DNA from: Thermodesulfobacteriota bacterium
GTDB taxonomy: Bacteria; Desulfobacterota; SM23-61
Length of the DNA stretch: 13,292 bases
Direction of reading: 5' to 3'
Assembly: GCA_030018715.1 (NCBI GenBank)
Contig: JASEHN010000038.1
Coordinates: 1-13,292 of the forward strand
The notes under the pieces were generated by a model, which saw only the letters and a list, made by a program, of their open reading frames with translations, searched no databases and was not told the origin of the DNA. Shown piece after piece: positions 6,491-13,292 of the stretch; the stretch's first letter is position 1; the number at the start of each line of letters is the position of its first letter. The position numbers and the translations under genes were made by a program.

Positions 6491-9127
6491 ATGAAAGCAC
6501 AGACTGAACCTGTCAGGGAAGACGTGTGGATTCCCACTTCCTGCGGCGGCTGCTATTCCCAGTGCGGGATTCGCGTCCACCGGGTGAACGGTGTCGTCGT
6601 CGGCATCGAGGGGAACCCCGAGAGCCCGGCCGGAAGCGGCCGGATCTGCTCGAAGGGATCGGCTCAGCTCATGACCCTTTACGATCCCTACCGGATCAAC
6701 TACCCGGTCAAGAGGGGAAACCCTCAGAAAGGTGTGGGGGCCGATCCGAAGTGGCAGCGGATCTCGTGGGACGAGGCCATGCAGGTCATTACGGAGAAGC
6801 TCAGGGCGGCCTACGAGAAAGACCCGCGGGGCGGCTACTTCCAGGCCACCACTGTCCAGACCAGCGAGATACGTTTCGCCGTCATCGCCTTCATGCGGGC
6901 CTTCGGCTTCAAGAACTACTGGGTTTCCGGAGGCGGCCTGTGGTGCGGCAACGGCGCCCACTTCATGAACGGGATCATGCACGCGGCTTGGTCAATAATC
7001 CCCGATTTCAACTACAACAACTATGCCATCTACTTCGGATGCTCAAAGGGACACGGGGCCGGCCATGCGGCGCTCCAGACCGCCCAGCAGGCGGCGGACG
7101 CGCGCGTGCGCGGGATGAAGGCGGTCGTCTTCGACCCGTACCTCTCAACGCAGGCCTCGAAGGCCCACGAGTGGATTCCCATCAGGGTCGGCACCGACGG
7201 CGCCGCGGCCCTCGGTATGCTCAACGTCATCCTGAACGAGATCAACGTCTATGACGCCGAGTACCTCAAGCTGAAGACGAACGCGGCCTATCTCATCCAG
7301 TCGGACGGTGACGGTTACTACCGGCGCGATCCGGACACGCGAAAGCCGCTCGTCTGGGATCCCGTGGACCGGATGGCCAAGCCCTTCGACGATCCCGCAA
7401 TCAAGGATTTTGCCCTCGATGGAAAGTACAATGTCCACGGAACCGACTGCACGCCTGCCTTCCAGCTTCTCAAAGAGCACGTGAAAAAGGAGTACCCGCT
7501 CGACAAGGTCTCGCGGATCACGTCGGTTCCAGAGAAGAAGCTCCGCCGCGTGGCCCACGAGTTCGTCGAGCACGCCCAGATTGGAAGCACCATCACGATC
7601 GAAGGCAAGACGCTTCCGCTGCGGCCTTCGGCTGCCATTTTCTTCCGCGGAAGCCAGGGCCACGTGAACTCGGGCTGGACATGCCTGTCCATTGATCTTC
7701 TTAACCAGGTCATCGGCGCGGCCGACGTTCCCGGCGGGTCCATGGGGCATGGACCGCCGGTCTGCCACGGGCACCCGACCACAGGGAAACCCAACACGGT
7801 GCCCTATCCATGCGAGGACGGCCTGATGGTCGTGAAGGGTTGGGTCTATGACCACAAGCCTTACCCGCTGAGAAAGCCCCAGCCGCCTCAGAGGCTCGAT
7901 CTTCAGGACATGTTCCCGTGCTCGGTTTACAACGCCTTCACGATCTGCTCACCGAACTGGGAGCAGTACCTGCGGACGTTCAAGATAGACTACCGCCCGT
8001 CCTTCATGATCAACTTCGGCTCGAACTCGGTCATGACGATGGGGAACGCCGAGCAGGTGACGGAGAACTTCCTCAAGAAGTTCGACTTCATCCTCTCGTT
8101 CAACATCTACCACAACGAGTTCACCGAGGCGGTGGCGGACATCGTCCTGCCGGACTCGTGCTTCCTGGAGCGCTACACGCCCTGCGTGACCTTCCCCTCC
8201 ACGTTCTGCCATCCCACAGGGCTTGACCAATGGGTCTGGCAGATCCGCCAGCCTGTCTGCAAGCCGCTTTACGAGAGGCGCGACTTCAATGAGGTGATGA
8301 TCGAAATCGCCAGCCGGCTGGGAATCAAGGATAAGTACTATGAGGCGATCAACCAGATCATCCCGATCCGCTACGGCGGCGACATGAGCCCCAGGTACCG
8401 GCTCGATCCGAAGAAGGATAACACGTGGGAACAGATCTGCGACAACGTGCTGCGCGACCGGCTCGGAGAAGATAATGGCCTGGAGGCGTTGAAGAAGACC
8501 GGCCTGGAGAAGTGGCGCGCCAAGGTGGACGAGAAGTATTGGCGGTGGTTCGTTCCGGTGCGGGTCCCGATCTACTTCGAGTACTTCCTGGACGCGGGCA
8601 AGGAGCTCAGGAAGGTGACAGAGTCCTTCGGCATGCCCGAGATCGCGGACTACAACTTCTTCAAGCCCCTGGCGCAATGGAACCCCTGCCCGTCCCACAA
8701 GATGGAGAACTCCGAGTACGACATGTGGGCGTTCTGCTGGAGACCTTCGTTTCACACCCAGTCCTCCACGCAGAACAACCCCTGGCTCGACGAGATCGCG
8801 ACGAAGGATCCATGGGTTTACTTCATCCAGATCAACGCGGAGACCGGCAGGCGCAAGGGGATCAAGGACGGCGACATGATCTGGATCGAGAATCCAGTCG
8901 GCCGAAGGATCAAGGGGCCGCTCCGCCTTGTTCAGGGCGTCCATCCCGAGCATGTCTGCATCGCCGGCTGCCACGGCCACTGGGCCCGCGGAATGCCGAT
9001 CGCCAGGGGCAAGGGGGTCTTCTTCGCTGACCTCACCTTGTGCGACATCGAGTACACTGATTCCATCACTCAGGGTTCTGACACCTGCGTGAAGGTAAAA
9101 ATCTACAAGTTCGAGGAGAAGGGGTGA
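6491..9127 (+). CDS. Molybdopterin (bis-MGD) oxidoreductase catalytic subunit, DMSO-reductase superfamily, PsrA/PhsA-like, no Tat signal
   Basis: 878 residues. The N-terminus carries the [4Fe-4S] motif C18-x2-C21-x3-C25 with the fourth ligand C53 in RICSKG, as in the formate dehydrogenase, Nap and Psr groups. Cys152 in GLWCGNG is the likely molybdenum ligand: it lies 134 residues after C18, close to the spacing between the first cluster cysteine and Sec140 in E. coli FdhF. Family markers VADIVLPDS and, from about residue 740 to the end, a dinucleotide-binding C-terminal domain are present. There is no twin-arginine signal, and an in-frame stop at 6446-6448 leaves at most 14 extra residues without a start, so the subunit is predicted to be cytoplasmic. 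It overlaps the Fe-S gene by one base. The family transfers two electrons or an oxygen/sulfur atom to or from small substrates; the substrate is not recognisable here. Third codon positions are markedly GC-rich compared with the flanking blocks. Confidence 0.9.
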   Translation: MKAQTEPVREDVWIPTSCGGCYSQCGIRVHRVNGVVVGIEGNPESPAGSGRICSKGSAQLMTLYDPYRINYPVKRGNPQKGVGADPKWQRISWDEAMQVITEKLRAAYEKDPRGGYFQATTVQTSEIRFAVIAFMRAFGFKNYWVSGGGLWCGNGAHFMNGIMHAAWSIIPDFNYNNYAIYFGCSKGHGAGHAALQTAQQAADARVRGMKAVVFDPYLSTQASKAHEWIPIRVGTDGAAALGMLNVILNEINVYDAEYLKLKTNAAYLIQSDGDGYYRRDPDTRKPLVWDPVDRMAKPFDDPAIKDFALDGKYNVHGTDCTPAFQLLKEHVKKEYPLDKVSRITSVPEKKLRRVAHEFVEHAQIGSTITIEGKTLPLRPSAAIFFRGSQGHVNSGWTCLSIDLLNQVIGAADVPGGSMGHGPPVCHGHPTTGKPNTVPYPCEDGLMVVKGWVYDHKPYPLRKPQPPQRLDLQDMFPCSVYNAFTICSPNWEQYLRTFKIDYRPSFMINFGSNSVMTMGNAEQVTENFLKKFDFILSFNIYHNEFTEAVADIVLPDSCFLERYTPCVTFPSTFCHPTGLDQWVWQIRQPVCKPLYERRDFNEVMIEIASRLGIKDKYYEAINQIIPIRYGGDMSPRYRLDPKKDNTWEQICDNVLRDRLGEDNGLEALKKTGLEKWRAKVDEKYWRWFVPVRVPIYFEYFLDAGKELRKVTESFGMPEIADYNFFKPLAQWNPCPSHKMENSEYDMWAFCWRPSFHTQSSTQNNPWLDEIATKDPWVYFIQINAETGRRKGIKDGDMIWIENPVGRRIKGPLRLVQGVHPEHVCIAGCHGHWARGMPIARGKGVFFADLTLCDIEYTDSITQGSDTCVKVKIYKFEEKG

Positions 9128-9753
9128 TGCGATACGGATTTGTGATAGACCTGAAGAAATGCTACGGCTGCTACACCTGCACGGTCGTGTGCAAGGCTGC
9201 GAACCACACCCCGAAAGGCGTTGACTTTGCCAAGTGCTACCAGGGCGAGATCGGGACCTATCCCTCCGCCCTCCGGCAGATGCTTCCCACGCTCTGCATG
9301 CAGTGCGCCGAGCCGGAGTGCCTCGCGGTGTGCCCCACGGGCGCGACAGTGCAGGACGAGAACGGCATCGTGACGGTGGACAGGGACCTCTGCATGGGCT
9401 GCAAGTACTGCATGGTGGCCTGCCCGTACGGCCAGCGCCACATAGTTCCCGAGTGGGAGAACTACTACCCCGGGGCCGGCGACGATCTCGACCAGTACCA
9501 GGCATACGCGAAGGCCACGTGGGAAGAGAAGAACGGCTACGGGGTGGCCACAAAGTGCGACTTCTGCCGAGAACGTCTGAAGCAGGGACGGCAGCCCGCC
9601 TGCGTCGAGGCTTGCCCTGCCAAGGCGCGCTACATCGGCGACCTCGACGACCCGGAGAGCGAGATCTCAATGTTGATACGGCGGGAGCGAGGCTTCCAGC
9701 TCAATCCCGAGTTTGGAACCGATCCGTCGGTCTATTACCTGCCAGCGAGGTAG
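9127..9753 (+). CDS. Four-cluster [4Fe-4S] electron-transfer subunit (PsrB/DmsB-like)
   Basis: 208 residues with sixteen cysteines in four ferredoxin-type groups: C12/15/18/22, C57/60/65/69, C89/92/95/99 and C144/147/159/163. This is the standard pattern of the second subunit of complex iron-sulfur molybdoenzymes. It carries electrons between the catalytic subunit and the membrane subunit. The third group, CMGCKYCMVACPYG, is complete, so all four clusters are predicted to be [4Fe-4S]. About 45 residues separate clusters three and four (100-143), rich in Tyr, Asp and Trp, somewhat longer than in simple family members. The ATG overlaps the upstream stop as TGATG, with AGGAG at 9115-9119; a GTG directly before it (9124) is less well placed. 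An extra cysteine (C37) is not part of a motif. No signal peptide is seen, consistent with a cytoplasmic location. Confidence 0.94.
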   Translation: MRYGFVIDLKKCYGCYTCTVVCKAANHTPKGVDFAKCYQGEIGTYPSALRQMLPTLCMQCAEPECLAVCPTGATVQDENGIVTVDRDLCMGCKYCMVACPYGQRHIVPEWENYYPGAGDDLDQYQAYAKATWEEKNGYGVATKCDFCRERLKQGRQPACVEACPAKARYIGDLDDPESEISMLIRRERGFQLNPEFGTDPSVYYLPAR

Positions 9754-9756
9754 ATC

Positions 9757-10662
9757 ATGATACTGAGAGCCCAAAGCAAATGGAGTTGGTCGATCGCCGC
9801 CTACCTGTTCCTTGCCGGCATGGGGGCTGGCGCCTACGTAACGGGTGTCGTGGCCGATCTGGCCGGCTGGGAAAGGCCCAGCATACCGGCAATCGGCGTC
9901 TGCCTGGGGTTTCCGAGCGTGCTCATCGGGTGCATGTTCCTGGTGCTGGACCTCGGATCGCCGGCGAACTTCTGGCGGGCCTGGAGAAAACCGCAGACCT
10001 CCTGGATCGCGCGCGGCACGATCATCATCTCGATCTTCATGATCCTCGGCGCAATTCACCTAGGGCTCTGGGTTTGGCCTTTCCACATTCTCGACCAGGC
10101 CGCAGACTGCCGCTACCTGCTCTCGATCCTGGGAGCGCTGTTCGCTTTCGGAACGATGATCTACACGGGGATCCTGCTCGGAGCCTTGCGGCCCATTGCC
10201 TTCTGGAGCACGGCCATGCTTCCGCTGCTATTCCTCGTCTCAGCCCTCTCGACCGGCGTGATGGCCGTCATCCTGATCGGGACGCTTGCGGGTGTCGCCG
10301 AGGAAGCGATCCGGGTACTCGAGAAGGCCGACATCCTGCTCATTGCTCTCGAGATGTTCGTGCTCCTCTTCTACTTCCAGGCCACGCACCGGGTTCCCGA
10401 GTCGCGTGCTTCGGCGAGGCTTGTGCTTGCCGGGACAGTTGCGCCCTCGTTCTGGATCGGTGTGGTGTGCCTCGGGCTGTTAATCCCGCTCGGTCTCGAG
10501 CTCGCGAGCGTGACGGCCGCCGAGGGCTCCGGCGCGACCACGGTCCTCGGGACCCTTTGCGGCCTTGCAGGCGGGTTGCTCCTGAGGGAGGTAATCCTGA
10601 GGGGCGGGGTCCTCGCGCCGCTGAAAGCCGGCCGCTTCGAGTACGCCCTGACCAACCCGTGA
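9757..10662 (+). CDS. NrfD/PsrC-type quinone-interacting membrane subunit
   Basis: 301 residues, mostly hydrophobic, with about eight membrane segments. This is the anchor of the molybdoenzyme complex and exchanges electrons with the (mena)quinone pool. Family-typical segments are LFLAGMGAGAY in the first helix, LDLGSPANFWRAW, SWIARGT at the start of the third helix and LPLLFLVSALSTG in the fifth. It begins three bases after the stop of the Fe-S gene, with GAGGT (9748-9752) as ribosome binding site, so the three genes form one operon. There is no heme-binding motif and no extra cytochrome gene beside it. High GC, like the two genes before it. The family assignment is firm. Whether quinone is reduced or quinol oxidised depends on the unknown substrate. 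Confidence 0.93.
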   Translation: MILRAQSKWSWSIAAYLFLAGMGAGAYVTGVVADLAGWERPSIPAIGVCLGFPSVLIGCMFLVLDLGSPANFWRAWRKPQTSWIARGTIIISIFMILGAIHLGLWVWPFHILDQAADCRYLLSILGALFAFGTMIYTGILLGALRPIAFWSTAMLPLLFLVSALSTGVMAVILIGTLAGVAEEAIRVLEKADILLIALEMFVLLFYFQATHRVPESRASARLVLAGTVAPSFWIGVVCLGLLIPLGLELASVTAAEGSGATTVLGTLCGLAGGLLLREVILRGGVLAPLKAGRFEYALTNP

Positions 10663-10964
10663 TGAGCGGAGCAGGAGCGGGCTGAGGGAACCATGAGGGC
10701 CTGTTCGTGATCTTATTTCTTCAGCGCGCACATCACATTGAGCACATTGAGGGTCAGGCAATGGTAATAAGGTATTGATCGATTCGTTGGTTAGGGTAAA
10801 TAAACCGGCGTGGCTCGTAAACCTCGGGTTCATTTTCCCCATGTTTTTAGAAAAAAAAGAATTGGCCGGGGAAAAGGGTCGAAAAATAGCCTGAAAATAA
10901 CCTGAGAAGCCTTCGCTTTGCCTTTGCGCCGGAAGGATTAAAGGAGGACCGAAAGGAGGTCGGG
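10663..10964. other. Intergenic region, no gene seen
   Basis: About 300 bases without a supportable gene. The high-GC composition of the molybdoenzyme operon ends within it, near 10700, and AT-richer sequence follows. It contains a 9-base tandem duplication, CACATTGAG twice (10734-10751), an A-run at 10852-10859 and, at its 3' end, a doubled Shine-Dalgarno sequence. The promoter of the mutase genes would be expected here, but no clear one could be recognised. Confidence 0.5.
10940..10963 (+). promoter_or_regulatory. Tandemly duplicated Shine-Dalgarno sequence
   Basis: AAAGGAGGACCG is directly followed by AAAGGAGGTCGG, two 12-base units with two differences. The second unit sits four bases before the GTG start at 10965 and fixes that start. 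The first is 17 bases away, too far to serve the same codon directly. Confidence 0.65.
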
Positions 10965-11375
10965 GTGAATCAAGAAAGGAAGATTAAAATTCTCGTGGCC
11001 AAGCCCGGTCTGGACGGCCATGATCGGGGGGCCAAGGTTGTCGCCTATGGGCTGCGAGATGCCGGTTTTGAAGTCATTTACACGGGCTTGCGTCAGACGC
11101 CTGCGCAGATCGCCAACGCTGCGGTCCAGGAGGATGTGGATGTTATCGGCCTGAGCATCCTTTCCGGCGCCCATTTGAGCCTGGTGCAACGGGTCATCCA
11201 GAACTTGAGAGAGAAAGGGGTCGGGGAAAAGATGGTCATCGTCGGCGGCATTATTCCCCAGGAGGATGTGGCCAGACTCAAAGAAACGGGTGTGGCTGAA
11301 GTCTTTATTGCTGGAACTCCCATCAAGACAATCGCCGATTTCATCAAAGCGAAAAAGGAAAGCAAGCAGTCATGA
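10965..11375 (+). CDS. Cobalamin-binding small subunit of an acyl-CoA mutase
   Basis: 136 residues, a free-standing version of the C-terminal B12-binding domain of methylmalonyl-CoA mutase. The cobalamin motif DxHxxG is present as D17-G18-H19-D20-R21-G22, with His19 as the lower axial cobalt ligand. The usual partners are also present: S64-x-L66 and the GG at 94-95, which contact the nucleotide tail. Conserved Lys13 in the VAKPGLDGHD start is also kept. The protein pairs with the large subunit encoded 123 bases downstream to form an adenosylcobalamin-dependent carbon-skeleton mutase in the cytoplasm. The GTG start is supported by the strong adjacent Shine-Dalgarno. Split mutases of this kind occur in archaea and many anaerobic bacteria. 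The corrinoid role is secure; the substrate follows from the large subunit. Confidence 0.94.
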   Translation: MNQERKIKILVAKPGLDGHDRGAKVVAYGLRDAGFEVIYTGLRQTPAQIANAAVQEDVDVIGLSILSGAHLSLVQRVIQNLREKGVGEKMVIVGGIIPQEDVARLKETGVAEVFIAGTPIKTIADFIKAKKESKQS

Positions 11376-11498
11376 GAATTCCGGATTGCCGGGAAAACCT
11401 CTTTGGCTCTGGCCTGTCGGAACCCGGCCGCTGGCTGGAATTAGCCCGGAAAGCGCGAATGAGGGATATGAAAAAATTGCTAAAACGGAGGTGGGAAG
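11376..11498. other. Spacer between the two mutase subunit genes
   Basis: No convincing gene. An ATG overlapping the small-subunit stop (ATGA, 11372-11375) opens a frame that continues into the large-subunit gene in another phase. Its product has no recognisable family, so it is not called. The spacer ends with GGAGGTG (11487-11493), the ribosome binding site of the large subunit. No terminator hairpin is seen, so cotranscription is likely. Confidence 0.45.
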
Positions 11499-13256
11499 AT
11501 GAAGGAAGACTTAGAAAAAATTGCCGAAAGGAGAAAAAAATGGGAAGATGGACCATTGAAGAAAGCCATGTCCAGATTCCCTTATTTAAAGGAGCCGCCT
11601 ACAAGATTTTACACGCCTCTCGACATTCCGGATTTTGAATTCTTAGAAAAAGTCGGGTTCCCCGGAGAATATCCCTTTACCGCCGGCACTTATCCAACAG
11701 AACCCCTGGCCGGTCTGGCGAAACTCGCTGCTATGGCCAGAAAAGGGACGATCCCTGCTGCTGGAGGATTGACTCGGGCAGGAATGTATTCCGGTTACGG
11801 GAGAGCAGAAGATACCCGCGATTTTTACAAGCAGAGGATCTCCCGCGGAGGGAGGGCCGGCCCCAACTTGGCTTTTGACCTGCCAACTCAATGCGGTTAT
11901 GATTCGGATAACCCCCTGGTTGAAGGTGAAGTGGGCAAAGTGGGTGTCTGCGTGGATACGCTGAGGGATTTAGAGGTGATCTATGAGCCTTATCAGGGAG
12001 AGTTAGATCTGGATAAAATCGCCTCGAATTTTACGATTAATGCTCCGGCCAATATCTTTATTGCCATGTACTGTGCCCTTGCAGAGAAGCGGGGGATTGC
12101 GATGGAGAAACTGAGGGCCACACCTCAAAATGACATTTTGAAGGAGTTCATCGCCCGGGGAACTTATATATTTCCCCCTCGACCATCCATGCGCTTATTC
12201 AGAGATAGCCTTGTCTTTATCACCAAATACTTGCCGAATGTGAACATTACCAGTATAGGGGGCTACCATATCCGGGAGGCTGGGGCTACCAGGGAGCAGG
12301 ATCTGGCTTTCAGCATGGCCATCGCCATTTCCTACTTGCAGGTAGGCGTGGACGCAGGCCTGGATGTGGATTCCTTTGCCCCCCGTTTTACCTTCAATGC
12401 CTTTGGAGGTAGCATGGAGTTTTTCAAAGAAGTTGCCTTCCAGCGAGCGGCGCGACGGATGTATGCCCGTATTTTAAGGGAAAGGTTCGGAGCCAAAGAC
12501 CCGCGCAGTATGCTCATCCGCCAACCCATCACAGCCCACAGCGGCCCCTCCAGTACCACTCGGCAGCGCCCTCTGAACAACCTGACCCGCACAGTCGTCG
12601 GGGCGATGGCCGGGGCCCTTTCTGGAGGCCCCCCGGCGGCTTTTCCGCCCTACGATGAACCCTTAGGTTTGGGATGGAGTTTGGAGGCCAGCCAGTTAAT
12701 GGAGGACGTTGGCCGGATCCTAACTTGCGAGGCCAAGTTATTAGAGTATTCCGATCCATTTACCGGCTCCTACTTAATGGAATCCCTTACGGGGGAGATT
12801 GAAGGGGCCGCCTGGGAGGAACTGGAGAGGATCGAAGCCATGGGGGGAGCTGTCGCGGCCATAGAAAACGGGTATCTGCAACGGGAAATTGCCAGGAGTG
12901 CCCATGAGCGCCAAAAGAGAATTGAAGAAGGAAGAGATTTGATCGTAGGCGTCAACTGCTTTACCGGAGAGCAGGAGTTGGAAGTGACCACCAGCCGGTT
13001 AGTGCCCCATCCGTACAATCCCGAAAGGCGGGAGCAGGCCGAAAAGGAGCAGATTAGAAGTTTGCAGGAAGTGAAGAGGTCCAGGGACAATCGGGCCGTT
13101 GCCCAACTGCTTCGGGATTTAAAAGAGGCCGCGAAGAAGGAAGATGAGAATCTCATCCCCAAATTCATCGAATGCGCCAAGGCTTACGTGACCGAGCAGG
13201 AGATGTGCGACGTGTTGCGGGAAGTTTTCGGAGAGTTTAAGCCGTCGGCCATTTAG
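11499..13256 (+). CDS. Divergent methylmalonyl-CoA-mutase-family large subunit
   Basis: 585 residues, slightly longer than the usual 550-565 of stand-alone large subunits. It forms the TIM-barrel that holds the acyl-CoA and the adenosyl radical. Conserved family segments include GEYPFTAGTYPT (56-67), FDLPTQCGYDSD (126-137), EGEVGKVGV (142-150), QNDILKEFIARGTYIFPP (210-227) and GYHIREAGAT (255-264). By alignment with Propionibacterium methylmalonyl-CoA mutase, Tyr97 matches Tyr89, Arg220 matches Arg207 and His257 matches His244. Isobutyryl-CoA type mutases carry Gln at the arginine, so a substrate with a free carboxylate is favoured. The segment after YPT is abnormal: the near-invariant TMY-x-x-RPWT-x-RQY is absent and about 18 extra residues (roughly 68-95) take its place. 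These loop residues normally line the CoA and substrate channel, so a substrate other than methylmalonyl-CoA is plausible. There is no B12 domain, which the upstream gene supplies. The ATG is chosen on its strong Shine-Dalgarno. Confidence 0.9.
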   Translation: MKEDLEKIAERRKKWEDGPLKKAMSRFPYLKEPPTRFYTPLDIPDFEFLEKVGFPGEYPFTAGTYPTEPLAGLAKLAAMARKGTIPAAGGLTRAGMYSGYGRAEDTRDFYKQRISRGGRAGPNLAFDLPTQCGYDSDNPLVEGEVGKVGVCVDTLRDLEVIYEPYQGELDLDKIASNFTINAPANIFIAMYCALAEKRGIAMEKLRATPQNDILKEFIARGTYIFPPRPSMRLFRDSLVFITKYLPNVNITSIGGYHIREAGATREQDLAFSMAIAISYLQVGVDAGLDVDSFAPRFTFNAFGGSMEFFKEVAFQRAARRMYARILRERFGAKDPRSMLIRQPITAHSGPSSTTRQRPLNNLTRTVVGAMAGALSGGPPAAFPPYDEPLGLGWSLEASQLMEDVGRILTCEAKLLEYSDPFTGSYLMESLTGEIEGAAWEELERIEAMGGAVAAIENGYLQREIARSAHERQKRIEEGRDLIVGVNCFTGEQELEVTTSRLVPHPYNPERREQAEKEQIRSLQEVKRSRDNRAVAQLLRDLKEAAKKEDENLIPKFIECAKAYVTEQEMCDVLREVFGEFKPSAI

Positions 13257-13270
13257 AAAGCCTGCGAAGA

Positions 13271-13292
13271 TGGGCGGCGGAAAAGCCGTCCA
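13271..13292 (+). terminator. Possible terminator hairpin at the window end
   Basis: TGGGCGGC and GCCGTCCA pair over 8 bp (one G-U) around the loop GGAAAA, 14 bases after the mutase stop. The window ends with the stem, so a following U-run cannot be checked. Confidence 0.4.

Noticed and set aside
7949..9670. Long open frame (573 codons) on the minus strand, opposite the molybdoenzyme and Fe-S genes.
   Set aside because: It is a by-product of the GC-rich codon use of the real genes. Its translation is a low-complexity mix rich in Arg, Pro and Leu with no motif, while the + strand frames hold complete Mo/Fe-S motifs.
9234..10685. Long open frame (483 codons) on the plus strand in another phase across the Fe-S and NrfD genes.
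   Set aside because: The translation is Arg/Gly/Pro-rich with no family features and lies inside two well-supported genes. It is a GC-driven shadow.
6444..10782. ATTGATCGA present on both sides of the high-GC block (6444-6452 and 10774-10782), considered as target-site or attachment duplication.
   Set aside because: A 9-base match between two gaps of this size has roughly a one in five chance of arising randomly, and no recombinase gene is nearby.
10775..10802. TTGATC, 16-base spacer, TAAATA as a promoter for the mutase genes.
   Set aside because: Only about 4 of 6 and 3 of 6 consensus matches; too weak to call.
11372..11638. Frame of 88 codons starting at the small-subunit stop.
   Set aside because: More than half overlaps the start of the large-subunit gene out of phase, and the product has no recognisable features. 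The spacer part is discussed as a low-interest finding only.
1..13292. Looked for CRISPR arrays, tRNA or rRNA genes, insertion sequences and toxin-antitoxin pairs.
   Set aside because: No repeat-spacer pattern, RNA gene signature, transposase motif or small gene pair was found.

Overview
The window reads as part of an anaerobic acyl-CoA catabolism region from a bacterium. Everything that can be supported lies on the + strand. The gene set suggests a strict anaerobe of the Desulfobacterota (deltaproteobacterial) or syntroph type: a CoA ligase, a crotonase, an acyl-CoA dehydrogenase, a TRAP carboxylate transporter, a molybdopterin/Fe-S/NrfD membrane complex and a split cobalamin-dependent acyl-CoA mutase. 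This assignment is an inference from gene content. There is no rRNA, tRNA or phylogenetic marker in the window.

Left block (1-6315, moderate GC). In order: the C-terminal two thirds of an AMP-forming acyl-CoA synthetase cut by the window edge, a crotonase-fold protein, a short degraded 3' end of a beta-keto acid cleavage enzyme (BKACE/DUF849), an acyl-CoA dehydrogenase, and a complete tripartite TRAP transporter (small permease, large permease, periplasmic binding protein). Gaps are short and most genes have good Shine-Dalgarno sequences, so the block looks like one operon for importing a carboxylate, activating it to its CoA thioester and oxidising it. Two adjacent hairpins close the block just after dctP.

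Middle block (6491-10662, clearly higher GC and GC-rich third codon positions). Three tightly packed genes (1-base overlap, then a 3-base gap) encode a complex iron-sulfur molybdoenzyme: a catalytic bis-MGD subunit with an N-terminal [4Fe-4S] motif, a four-cluster ferredoxin-like subunit and an NrfD/PsrC-type quinone-interacting membrane anchor. The catalytic subunit has no Tat signal and an in-frame stop lies shortly upstream, so it is predicted to work on the cytoplasmic side. Its substrate cannot be read from the sequence.

Right block (10965-13256, lower GC again). A stand-alone B12-binding subunit precedes a methylmalonyl-CoA-mutase-family large subunit. The large subunit keeps the residues that bind a carboxylated substrate (Arg220 and His257, equivalent to Arg207 and His244 of methylmalonyl-CoA mutase). 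However, the normally near-invariant loop before the active-site tyrosine is replaced by a different and longer sequence. This is the best candidate for an undescribed activity: a carbon-skeleton mutase for an unusual dicarboxylyl-CoA, possibly part of the same catabolic route as the left block. A possible terminator hairpin sits at the very end of the window.
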